Shown piece by piece: positions 21,900 to 32,929 of a stretch of DNA of 64,000 nucleotides. The notes beneath the pieces were generated by a model. That model searched no databases, had not been told where the DNA came from, and saw only the letters and a program-made list of their open reading frames with translations. The stretch is from Chara braunii. Its lineage: Eukaryota; Streptophyta; Charophyceae; Charales; Characeae. Where the stretch lies: NCBI GenBank assembly GCA_003427395.1, contig BFEA01000894.1, positions 224,143 through 288,142 of the forward strand. Direction: 5' to 3'. The translations under genes and the position numbers were made by a program. Every line of letters begins with the position of its first letter. Position 1 is the first letter of the stretch.

Positions 21900-22350
21900 T
21901 GAGATTAAGCGGTTTCACCTTTGCAGTAACAGATGCAGATTGCACCCTAGACCTTACCTCACCCGTGTACAGTATGAAGTCGACCCCTGTGTGTTTTGAA
22001 CCCGTGATCTGTGTTTTGGTAGCTGAATGTTCTGTCATAGGCCTGTGTAGCTATCGGGTCTTGAACCGTAGGTCTGTCGAGTAGGGGCTATAGCTGTGTA
22101 GAGGTCATAGTTGTTGCAACTCTGAAAGGTCAAGGCCGTAGCTGGTACAATCTGGAAAGGTCAAGGTCGTAGCTGCTGCAGCCCCGAAAGGTCAAGTTCG
22201 CAGACTTTCGGAAGGTCCGGAAGTGGCCTTTAGAGTGTTGCATGTTAGACCAGAGGCAAGTGGGCGACTTTGTTTAGTCAGCGGTACCCAGTCCCGGTCT
22301 CACGTTGTCCATTAGCAAGTACCATGTGGGACTGTGTGCACCCTGGGCCC
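21900..22350 (+). repeat. Fragment of an element-A-type LTR, plus orientation
   Basis: Matches the complement of the element A LTR in order: the start (tgagattaagcggtttcacc against TGAAACGGTTTTCACC), the gacccgtgatctgtgtttt block, the tagaggtcatag block and the gcaagtaccatgtgggactg block. Divergence is high. It is cut off at 22350 exactly where the giant LTR fragment begins. Three short direct repeats of a gaaaggtcaag motif lie at about 22120-22200. Confidence 0.65.
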
Positions 22351-24410
22351 TGTCGAGCACATCGGTCCGGCACCTCACAAGGTAGCACGGGACCCTCCCG
22401 GCCGCGTCATGCAGGAGTTGGTCTTAATCCTCATCACAAATACACATGGAGCTTCTGGAAGCCGCTCCGGTCGAGTGCGCCAGCCATACCTCTCGCGAGC
22501 CCCTACGATAGCATAGGGCCTACGCGAGGCACGACTTACCTCCACATTACGGGAGCTGTCACCTCCCTTCGGTGGGTGTATCCCCGCCGAGCTACCAGTC
22601 CACAGTACGAAAGTTGATCAACTGCAATTGCAGAGGTCGACCAGCTGGGGGCGTTTCTCGTTCGTTGTAGCATAGGGGGTAAGTGCGGTTTTACGCCTCT
22701 ATCGGACCCGTACGCGAACCGACACCTTGGGGGGCTGAGGTCCCAAGCACGACTCATCGTCGGTCGACTAGGACGCATCCCACATACCACGCGCACACCA
22801 CTCTAAAGAACATAAAAATAAAAACACACACATACACATACACAAAACGAAACAGAACAAACAACGTGATAACACTCCTAGTCCCTTAGTAACCATCCCA
22901 TAACTTTCCGATGCAGAAATTGGATAGGCATCGCGTGCGAGAACCCGCGCGGGCGCAGGATCGACCCATATTGACTAGGAATGCATGACTATGCGAGCAG
23001 TCGCAATGATGGTGTACTATGTGATGGCGTACTATGTAGTGCCCATAATCAAGCGGTCCTCGTGGATCCGAGTACCGCTTATGACACTCAAGTGTCAAAC
23101 TGGAAGTATCGTGAGGGTCTATCCCTTCACGATATTGCACGGCTGAAGGAATATCCGTGCGGCCTCCGCGGCACCTCCGACCTTTAGGCTGAGTGTCCCG
23201 GCAGGCAGGGCAAATAGGCTTTGTGCGGGGTGAGATCCCTTCCATGCAGAGTCTAGGATTTGGGATGTCTTGGACAAGGACCTCGAATCCGGGCCCAGGA
23301 CCAACGTCCAACTAAGAAATCTTTAAGAAGCACTCGACAATAAATTGGGGTTTTCTTTCTTTCTCAATCTCAACCTGAATTAAACCCTTAAGCGAGGGTC
23401 CCTCAAGTCACGCAAACACCTAGTATAAGTACCTATATGTACATGTATAAAGGAGGTATAAGTATGTGACGATCATTTCTCACAATCACAGTGGGACTCC
23501 TCATAGCCATATATATGTGTGTGATCGCAGACACACAAATCCAAAATTCGAACCACAGAACATACCTGCAATCACATCAAAGAGTCGACCAAAAAATTCC
23601 ACGCACTACACAGAGTCAACTTCAACCAATCTCTATACTCATACCCTTCGCTTTAGCCATGCAAGCCTCAACCTTTGTCCAACCAACCATAATTAAATAC
23701 TCAGTACCTTTGTTAAATAGCCATTCAATAAAAGTATGGATGAAAACCTTAATAAAACAATAAAATAACCAGGGCTAAAGCCTTTTAGGTTGAGTATTTG
23801 AGGATGAACTGGAGTTGAGTCGTAGACCGAAGAATCGGCAACCGACCTGTTATCAGTGATAAGAGAAGGTGATCCTTGTAGGATCAAGCTGAATCTAGTC
23901 CTGATTTCGAATCAAACGTTCAAGAGGACCTGTAACACAAGACAGGCCAACCCCAAGCTAAATCTACGAGTCCAAATCGAGAGTAATCTCCATATCACGA
24001 TTTCACCAAGAATCATTCTAAGCCTAAGTCTACCCCTAAGTCAGTGTCTAAAGAAAAGGTAGACCTTTGGCAAAATTTCCTCTATACAGAGTGGATCTCC
24101 AGACCTGCCACCTGTCAAAATATAATCTAACTCCTCTAAACTAAGGAAATTTCGGCAGCGCTTCCCGTAGGAAAAGTGCATTCGCAGAATTTATACCAAC
24201 TCAATTATGAAAGCAAAACCAACTCTAATTCTGGAACGTCAAATTTTGTCTAACTCCCTAAATTAATAAAATTTTTGGCATCATCTCCTTTAGAAAGATA
24301 GACTTTCCAGATTTATACTTAAGTCAGATGGGAACTCGGAAGTTAAACTTCAGTTCAACTTCAAGACAAAGTTCAACTGACCCCTTAGATTTGTAGAAAT
24401 TTTGGCAGCG
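22351..24410 (-). repeat. Truncated 3' part of a giant LTR
   Basis: 2.06 kb collinear with 24411 to about 26645, including the terminal TGTCGAGC block, the cacaatcacagtggg block and two or three of the ~120-bp repeat units. It stops at 24410 in the middle of such a unit (ggcagcgc), where the terminal TG of a second LTR copy begins. The simplest reading is that a sister element inserted into this LTR. Confidence 0.75.
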
Positions 24411-25217
24411 CTGTCGAGCGCATCGGTCCGGCACCGCACAAGGCAGCGCGGGACCCTCCCGGCCGCGTCACGCAGGAGTTGGTTTGAATTCTCGTCGCAA
24501 ATATACATGGTGCTTCCGCAAGCCGCTCCGGCCGAGTGCGCTAGCCATACCTCTCGCGAGCCCCTACGACAGGATAGGGCCTACGCGAGGCACGACTTAC
24601 CTCCACCTTATGGGAGTTGTCACGTCCTTTCGGTGGGCGTATCCCCGCCGAGCTACCAGTCCACAGTACGATATCTAATCAGGTGCAATCGCAAGGGTGG
24701 ACATGCCGAGGGCATTTCTCGTTCGCTGTAGCATAGGGGGTACGCGCGATATTACGCCTCTATCGGACCCACACACGGACCGACATCTTGGGGGGCTGAG
24801 GTCCCAAGCGCGGCTCGTCGCCGGTCGACTAGGACGCATCCCACACGCCACGCGCACACCACTATAAGGAATGTAAAAATAAAAACACGCATACGTACAA
24901 ATACACGAAACAACACAGGACAAACAACGCAACCACGCTCCTAGTCCCTCGGTAGTTGTCCCATAACTTTCTGACGCGGAAACCAAATAGGCGTCGCGCG
25001 CGAGACTTAGTATAAAATCGCGCGGACGCAGGGCCTACTCATATCGATTCGCAATGCAAGCATGCGCAGACAGTCGCAGTGATGGCGTACTATGTAGTGC
25101 CCATAGTCAAGCGGTCCCTCGTGGATCCGAGTACCGCTTATGACACGAAGTATCGTGAGGGTCTACTCCCTCACGATATTGCACGGCTGAAGGAATAGCT
25201 GTGGGGCCGCCGCGAGA

Positions 25218-25700
25218 CCTAAGCCCTTTGGCTTGAGTGTCTTGGCAAGCAAGGCAAGTAGGCCCTGCCTGGGGGGTGGTTCCTTCCGAGTAGAGTCTAG
25301 GGCCTGGGATGTCCTGGAGAAGGACCTCGAATCCCGGCCCAGGACCAACGTCCGACTAAGAATTCTTCAAGAAGCATATAAACAAGACAGAGGGGGCTTT
25401 CCCCCTTTTCCTAATCTCAACCCCTAATAAAGTCCATAATGCGCGGGCCCCTCAGGTCGCGCGAACATCCAATGGCAGGCAAGGCAAGTAGGCCCTGCCC
25501 GGAGGGTGGTTCCTTCCGAGCAGAGTCTAGGGCTTGGGATGTCCTGAAGAAGGACCTCGAATCCCGGCCCAAGACCAACGTCCGACTAAAAATTCTTCAA
25601 GAAACATATAAACAAGATAGAGGGGGTTTTTCCCCTTTTCCCAATCTCAACCCCTAATTAAGTTTATAATACGCGGGCCCCTCAGGCCGCGCGAACATCC
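25218..25700. repeat. ~235-bp tandem duplication in the left giant LTR
   Basis: The block beginning ggcaaggcaagtaggccctg and running through the accaacgtccgactaa phrase to the ccctaat/tcaggtcgcgcgaacatcc end occurs twice (from about 25248 and from about 25483). The right-hand LTR has it once. Confidence 0.8.
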
Positions 25701-26379
25701 AACATCTCACTTCTCACAATCACAGTGGGGCTCCTCACAACCATATGTATATGTGTGATCGCAGGCAGTCAAATCCAAAATCCGAACCACAAAACATACC
25801 TGCAATCACATCAAAGAATCAAATAGGAGTCCACACTCTACACGGAGTCAACCCCAACCACTCTCTATACTCATACCCCTCGCTTCAGCTATGCAAGCCC
25901 CAGCCTCTTGTCCAACCAACCATAATTAAATACTCAGTATCTTTGTTAAATGACCATTCAATAAAAGTCCGGGTGAAACCTTAAGAAAACAATAAAATCA
26001 CCAGGGCTAAAGCCTTTAAGGTTGAGTATTGAGGGTGAATTGGAATTGAGTCGTAAACCGACAAATCGGCAACCGACCTGTTATCAGTGATAACGGAAGA
26101 CGATCCTTGTGGGATCGAGTTGAACCTTATCCTGATCTCAAATTAAACGTCCAGAAGGACCTGTAACATACGACAGGCCAATCCCAAGTTAAATCTATGA
26201 GTCCAAATCGATCGTAACCTCCATATCTTACCAAGGGTCATTCTATCTAACTAATCCTGGGTCTATCCTTAAACCAACGCCTAAGGGAAAGGTATAAGCC
26301 TTTTGGCAGAATCTCCTCTATATAGAGTGAACTGCCAAAACTGCCACCTGTCAAAATATAATCTAACTCCTCCAAATTT

Positions 26380-26800
26380 GGGAAAATTTTGGCAGCGCTT
26401 CCCGTAGGAAAAGTGCCTTCGCAGAATTTATAATAGTCCAAATATGACAACAAAAATAATCCCTAACTCTGGAAAGTCCAAATTTGTCTAACTTCCTGAA
26501 TTAATAAAAATCTGGGCAGCACTTCCTCTAGAAAGGTAGACTTCCTAGATTTGTACTAAGTCAGATATGAGCTCATAATCGATTCGTGAGCTCAAATCAA
26601 GACAAAATTTGACTAACCCCTTAGATTTGTAAAAATTTCGCCAGCGCTTCCCGTAGAGAAAGTGCTATTCCAAGATTTATACAAAGCTAAAGTCAGAAAA
26701 AGTGACTTTGACTTCTCAAACTTCAATTTTGCCTAGCTCCTTGAAATAGCAAAAGATTGGGCAACACTCCCTTTAGAGGAAGTGGCTTAGAAAGGTTTAT
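26380..26800. repeat. Degenerate ~120-bp tandem array, left LTR
   Basis: Four units at spacings of about 117-127 bp, each starting with ggcagcgcttcccgtag or a variant (at about 26390, 26513, 26640 and 26757) and followed by aagtgc and a tttata-like word. Units differ at many positions, but the spacing and GC-rich heads are kept. Confidence 0.75.
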
Positions 26801-27125
26801 ACAAGACCAAGTATAGCAAATGATCCCAGAAGATGCAGAAATCGCCCTAAGTAAAAATAAACTGAGTCCAGAAAAATGTAGGAAAAATAAACTGAGTCCA
26901 GAAAATGCAGGAATTAAAACTAACTCCTACGGCTCTAGCACGTGGCAAGCAACTAAAGCAACTACCTATCAAACTGAAACTCAGACTAACTAGTAGTCGT
27001 ACTCAGTCACATGCAGGTCAAACCACAAAAGTAAGTACTCTCACCATCCCAAGTTATTTCCCATAAGATAGTTCATGAGTCTTCAGATACTTTATCCCTT
27101 ATACCCTACTACATATGGCACCAAT

Positions 27126-27717
27126 GCTAGACCATTCGGCTTGGAAACCATGTCCAGCGTGCCTTAGGATATACACGAACAGGTCGCACTACTACTTTTC
27201 TCTTCTTGGGGCATTTGACTAGAATGCCTAGCGACCCTGAACTATTTAATATCCAAAGTTTAATAATTCTCTGACTTCGTTCTCAAAAGAAGATGCAAAT
27301 ATGGGCAGGTGACTGAACCATTCGGCTTGGAAACAATGATCAGCTTGTCTATTTCCAATTATACTTCGTAATTCCCCTTCTCTTTTTAGTGATATGGCTT
27401 AACGTTGGGCCATTCGGCTTGGAAACAATGCCCAGCTGCCAGTTCACATGCACATATATGTAAAATACTTTCTTTTATACTCAGGTTGTACTTATGTGCG
27501 TGGTTTTCAGGCTAGGCCATTCGGCTTAGAAACAATGCCCAACCTTAGACCAAAAATCCTCCCTAAGAATAAAACAAGAAAACCCTTTTGCATAAGGCGA
27601 ACCCTCAGAAAATAAACATTGCAACCAGGCCATTCAACTTAGAAACAATGTCTCGCCTTTCAGAAAACAGTCAAATAAACATAGCCCTGGGGCATTCAGC
27701 TTAGAAACAATGCCCAG
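27126..27717 (-). repeat. Hairpin array with constant loop, left LTR
   Basis: Six copies (at about 27126, 27314, 27406, 27510, 27626 and 27687) of a short inverted repeat whose minus-strand core is CATTGTTTCYAAGYYGAATG, plus a seventh site near 27228-27245 where core and loop are deleted. Flanking stem bases differ from copy to copy but remain complementary within each. The array corresponds one-to-one, in inverted order, to the seven copies at 54002-54616. Confidence 0.75.
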
Positions 27718-28712
27718 TCCTTGGTTGACCCGGTCAAACGCACGCAGTCTTCCTTCCTCCCACCTTCCCCCAATTCATCCTTAGTCTGCTTTCAGTCAAA
27801 ATAAAGAGAAACTTAAGCTTCACACGCACACATTCTTTCCATTCAATCTGATTAGCCCTGAATAGAAAGCAAGAATCATAGGGACAATCTCATGCTAACA
27901 TCAGCCAAACTAAGGGGGAGATAAACAAACAAGGGTATAGTGGGTCATACAGATAGAAAGATGATATACCTGATGGTTCCCTACCTCCAGAACCTCGCCT
28001 AGGTTCCGGCAGAGCTCTCGCAATCGGTAGGTGGACTCCCCACAGAGTCTTGACACGGTCCTACGGGTTGCAATCCCGCGTGCCGCCTTCCTCTCGTAAC
28101 CAACAGACTAGACTTAGAGTGAGAAGGGCATATAGAAAAATGTTTGGGAGTCTCAGATCCAAGGGGGGTGCACTCAGACTCGCGAGAGAGGGCCTTGGTT
28201 CCTTGATGCGCCTGAGGGCCCCGCAATGATGGCCTGACTGCAGCCGCTTGATCAAAACCCGAAGTCAAACTGTTGAAGTCAACTCCTTGATGCCCTCTTC
28301 AGATCGCCACAATGACCCCCCCTTCACAGTCCCCAACCGTCCCTCTGAGTTCCAGCACCTCTCCTTAGCCCAAACCGCCACTGCATAACAGCCTGTAACA
28401 GTCAGCCGTTGTATGCAGCTATATACAGCAGCCAGCAGTAGGCAGCAGCAGTAGCAGTCACCGACAATTGGCCACCTCCATCGATAAGAGCAGCACTCCT
28501 TGTGCCCAGTCCGTTCCTCAGTCGGAACTTCAACCATACTGACGTCCCGCCAACTGTGAATGTAACCGATAGCCCTGCATGACTCGCCTCGTAACACGTG
28601 ATCGGCGGGCACACCCGAGAAGGAACGTAACTAGACGGAGCAAGGTGGTCACACGGCTTCGTGACCCGTACCACCTCAATAGCTAAGGCCTAGCTTCACA
28701 ATCTTTCCTGTG

Positions 28713-28925
28713 CTACCTTCGTCGGTAGGACGAGCAAGATCGAATGAATCTTCTGCTAGAACACAGAAAGATACCCGACCAACTCCGGATTCGCCCCTTT
28801 CCTGTGTGCACTCCTATGCCGTGTATCCACCTTTCTACTAACGTACTAATCGGACTAGCCCCTCTATCAGACTCGCCTACCTCCAAAGATGGGCGGGTTG
28901 CAAAATTTCTTACTTCCTTCGACAT
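28713..28925 (-). other. Small open frame shared by both giant LTRs (left copy)
   Basis: A 70-codon open frame starting MSKEVRNFATRPSLEVGES. The right LTR has the equivalent at 52214-52411 with only a few residue differences. Nucleotide identity is equally high, so conservation may be passive. No family is recognised. Confidence 0.3.
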
Positions 28926-29799
28926 CGGCTTGTCTCCGCAATCGCTCCCTCCGACATCTCCATGCGGACCCTCGCTCCACTAAGCCTCTCCCTACTAACT
29001 ACCCAGCCCACCCAACACTACTACCGAGATCGTCTTATCTGAGAACCCCTGATCCGATCCTTCCCCACTCGATTTTGAAGAAGTCGAGTGGTAATCCGAA
29101 TTTTTTCTCTCACTTCGTCCCTTTTTTACCATATCTATGCGCACCGTTTAAGTCGCACCGCACGAAAACTACCATTCTACTGCTAAATCTAACCGCGTCA
29201 TTGGGTTCGCAGCTCCTCCAAATCTCAGCTTCGACTCTTCCCTCGTCCAAATCTGCCAATAGTCGGGTGATTCTAGTGCTATCTCTTCTGCCAGCCCCAT
29301 CACTTCGACGCCCTTTCCCGCGGCACTTTCTCCTGATAGTTCTTCTTCCGATAACTTGCACACTAATCTAACCGCAGATTCGGGGTCGCCCGCCATTAAA
29401 ACCCCCGAGCTGCCTCTCCCTCCGCCTGTTTCCATCAGGGATCGGGTGAGATAGGCGTTCCCCCCCTTGTCTATAGCTCCGCCATCGTCTTTCTTTTTTT
29501 TGACCTATGTCCAAGTCCATCTTTCCAGTTTCTGCTTTCCGTCCTTTCCCCCCTCGTCGCCCGCTCGGTCCACAGGCCGGCCTTTCCGCTCTGCCGTCCT
29601 CCTCTCTTCACTAGCCCCGACCTACTGTGCTGGGCAGTCGGAGGTCTCACAGCCCTATACCGCGTGCTTCCCCGTACGCCCCACCAGTGCCCGTTGATAC
29701 AACCCGCAGGACGGTGGTTAAGGAAGCCGACATTTCGGCACAGAAAGTATAGCGTCTCGCTGATTCATTCGTTCGGCATCAAGGAATGATGGCCCTGCA

Positions 29800-29935
29800 G
29801 CGCACAGCCTTAAACGGGTGTCGAACCTTCGGCATGTGGGAAGGCGGCGGGGCTGCTGCAGATGGCGCAGGTATCCAACTTGCGGTGGTCAGCAGCCTAG
29901 CCACCTACCACTGCACCACTGCGGCCTTTCCTCAG
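29800..29935 (-). other. tRNA-like promoter boxes, possible SINE head
   Basis: On the minus strand an A-box-like TGGTGCAGTGGT (29907-29918) is followed about 80 bases downstream by GGTTCGACACC (29817-29827), a full match to the B-box consensus GGTTCGANNCC. The surrounding segment is not matched in the right giant LTR, so it may be a later insertion. The box spacing is wide for a tRNA or SINE and no ends were found. Confidence 0.3.
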
Positions 29936-30172
29936 GGCCCCAACGGGCATGCTCACACTTAGGCCGTTTACAGTAGGCGGTGGGCAGCGGGCTGTGCGCC
30001 CGTAGCGTCACTAGCTGCCCTCAAGCTACAGCCCCATAGCTCTGCTCGGGATGTTCTCCAATTCCCTTCCTCTTTTGGCTATCGGCGTCCTCCCAGCGGG
30101 ACGCGGGGAAAGCCAAAACTACAGACCCCAGTTCGAATTTGGCCGGCCCCAAATGAGACAAAGTATATATAT

Positions 30173-30211
30173 AAAAAAAAAAAAAAAAAGGTAAAAAAAA
30201 AAAAAAACAGG
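30173..30211 (+). repeat. Interrupted poly(A) tract
   Basis: Two A runs of about 16 separated by ggt, preceded by a tatatata box and, some 40 bases upstream, by an AGTTCGAAT word. It could be the tail of a short retroposon on the plus strand. Confidence 0.5.
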
Positions 30212-32142
30212 GGAGGGGGCGGAACCTAACAGCATCCCCATGGGCCTGCCAACAAGGCCCGCGATCGACCTCCCCCAACAAAAACTAAGGGGGATAGTCC
30301 GCGGGACTCTCAACCCCTCTGTCCTTGTCATCCAATGCTGCTTCGCTCCTAAGCTGCCGCCTGCCGGTCTCGATCCCCGCACCTCCGTTTCGCAAGTTTA
30401 ACGTCATAACCCATAGGGCTAAGCCCAAGCCTGAAGCCAGCATGCGCGAAATCCCATATAAACCAGTGCGACGCAATGCTCAGGGCCAAGAAAGCGCTCG
30501 GGCCACTCCTCTATCCGGAGTCGGGCGTACAAGCACTGTACGTCCGTGCCGGTTTGTTCCGACTGCACTATGGCCGCCACCATTCCGCATGCCAATCCTA
30601 CCGTAGGTCGAACGTGTCGGGTGGAGATACGAAAACTTTGATGCCCTTACCTTAATCAAAAATTAAAAATCAGGCCGGCCGGCTATGCCGGCCTTGCGAA
30701 CAATTCAAAGGAAAAAGAATCACATGCGCACCTTAAAGCCTGCACGCCCACACACTCTCTACTCTAGTCAACCACCTAGTCAGCGTGACTCACAGACGCA
30801 ATTGCGCCTTGCATGGAATACTTAGATTTTAAACCAACTTATTTTCCTGTTGCTTGCAAAAACCAGGGAGGATACCCTTGTAAGGGTATTCGCACCGACA
30901 GCTTACCGGACCATATTAAGCGACGTCCCCGTCACTTCACAAGATCAAAATGCTACAAGCTCATTTAAAATCTAAATGCTGACGAGAAAGGAACCAATCC
31001 GATTAGCCGACAGACTCAGGGTTGAGGCCTCCAACAATCCAAGCCCTTATAACTATATGTCGCCAGGGTTCCAACCTAGGTCTCCATTGTCCTGACATTA
31101 GGATGCAGGTGTATTAGACATACGTACTACAGCATAAGTCTCAGTGGCCCCTCTCAGCTATCCTCTCCCCTTTGTCCTAGACAAACGTCGACTTCTCGTT
31201 AAATATCCCTAGCCTCTACCCTGCGCGCAGGGCCACAACTAGGGACGCGGGCCCTAATCGAGACCTCTGAAGACATTCGTGCCTTCCTCCAACAATTCTT
31301 GCAATCAAAACATATATATATATATATACGCAAATCTCACCACAGACTCTTCCTGTTTAGTACAGGAAGGTCAGGTCTCCATCCTGGCCCACCATAGTCT
31401 GGTTGATCATGCCAGATATACGGCCCACTGCGTTGTTATTTTAGTAGTAGTGCCCTCGCAGGTTGCACCGCGATAGGCTTTCTCCTGATAAGTAGTCAAT
31501 CAGGACTCAAAAAGACTTGACTCGACTCCTATCCCACGTCGCTCCGCAGGTGTAAAACCCTCCTAGGTGGCGACACCCTTTTAAGTCTTTACTCCTTTGG
31601 CAAGACGCAGGCCCTCCGTTCAGGTTGTGCCGATCAGCAGCCGACACTAGGGGTTGCGCCCTAGTGATGCTAAACTTTACCGTTAGCTGGGTATTCTCAT
31701 AAATGCCCTAAGATTAGCACAAGTGGCTGGACGGTGTGTCGCAACAAAACAGGCTTACTTCGGGACTACACAGAGGTTTGTCACACATAAAAGGTATTTA
31801 CCAGTCCTCCGTGGGACTACACAGAGAATCACGACAACCTCTTCACATTCACAAAACAAAACTCACCGCCAAATCCACAAGCCCGCGATCTCTGGCCTGA
31901 TCAGAGCAAGAGGCCACACATCCCAGTGACATCTCCAAATTAATCACTTTTGCGACCTTCAAAGTTTCACCAATGGCCAAACAAAACTTGGTCCTTCTCG
32001 TCAAACTTTATCACTCGAACCAGCTTCGTATGCCATTAAATCTATTAACCTCCTTCCAGATGAAGGAGTTCTCTCTCAATAGGCCTTCCAGTCGCCCCTT
32101 CTCTTTTCAGGGTGAACTCCCATGTGACCTTTTATTACAACA

Positions 32143-32154
32143 TCTTCCCCCTTT
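32143..32154 (-). promoter_or_regulatory. Polypurine tract of element C
   Basis: AAAGGGGGAAGA on the minus strand, immediately before the LTR start TGTTG. The right-hand copy has AGAGAGGGGAGA at the same place (48074-48085). This is the expected plus-strand primer site and defines the LTR boundary. Confidence 0.8.
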
Positions 32155-32929
32155 GAAGGGGAGCTTCCAATTAAACACAGGATTATCTTCCTCGTCTGAG
32201 GATGTCTCAACCATAAAAACAACTCAAATTGAAAGACCAAATTATGGGTCCTCATCACAACTCAACAATAAACATTCGGCATGGTAAGCATACGAGTCTT
32301 AAGGACTCGTCGATTCCTCAGGATTCTTACACCGTCTCACAAAAACAGACTGCGCTTCCTCCCCTTATACCCGACCCTATTATCCGCTCATGGGCAGATC
32401 GCACGAGTATACTGAAGAGCAGACAGTTCATATTCATTCATTTTCACAAAAACGCACAGTACGTGAGATGTTTCCCATACATCTCTCATCCAGAATCATC
32501 ATACATCAGGGCAAAACCACACGTGTGAGAGTGATCGTGATCGTCATATACAAAGAGTAGTCTCAAATAGCACTCAACTCAAAGACACACTCAAAGATGA
32601 GATATCTCACCCATAAACACACATAATGGTCCAGGTTTAAGACTCGCTTGGGTTTACCCAAGTCACTCTCGATATAGTATGTGACCAAGTACTTTATCAA
32701 AAAAATGTAACCACAATGTACACTGGTTCCGGAAACCAAAGCCAAAACATATACACACTGGTACTCAATGGGAATCGTACGCTGTAAACCCCTATATGTA
32801 TATCTCACAGCGTAAATGTTCTGTTCCTGACAGTACTAGGACAAAAGTGACCCCATAACCAAGTATCCGGTCTGACATATGAACACTGAACTTTGTCTAC
32901 AATATCCTAGTGGCTAGGCAAACCAGTCC
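32155..32929 (-). other. Element C 3' untranslated region
   Basis: About 775 bp between the second ORF and the PPT, collinear with 47235-48073 on the right arm. No open frame is conserved between them. Confidence 0.6.

Larger units (their letters stand above)
24411..32142 (-). repeat. Giant LTR (7.7 kb), 3' LTR of element C
   Basis: On the minus strand it starts TGTTGTAATAAAAGG right after a polypurine tract (AAAGGGGGAAGA) and ends ...CTCGACA. It is collinear, in inverted orientation, with 48086-57124. Blocks near the 3' end match at about nine in ten bases by eye, and blocks near the 5' end at about eight in ten. It contains a ~235-bp local duplication (about 25218-25440 and 25480-25700), a ~120-bp tandem array (26390-26800), a hairpin array (27126-27717) and a poly(A)-bearing segment near 30173-30211. 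It has no pol sequence. The length is far above the few hundred to ~5,000 bp usual for LTRs. Confidence 0.8.
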
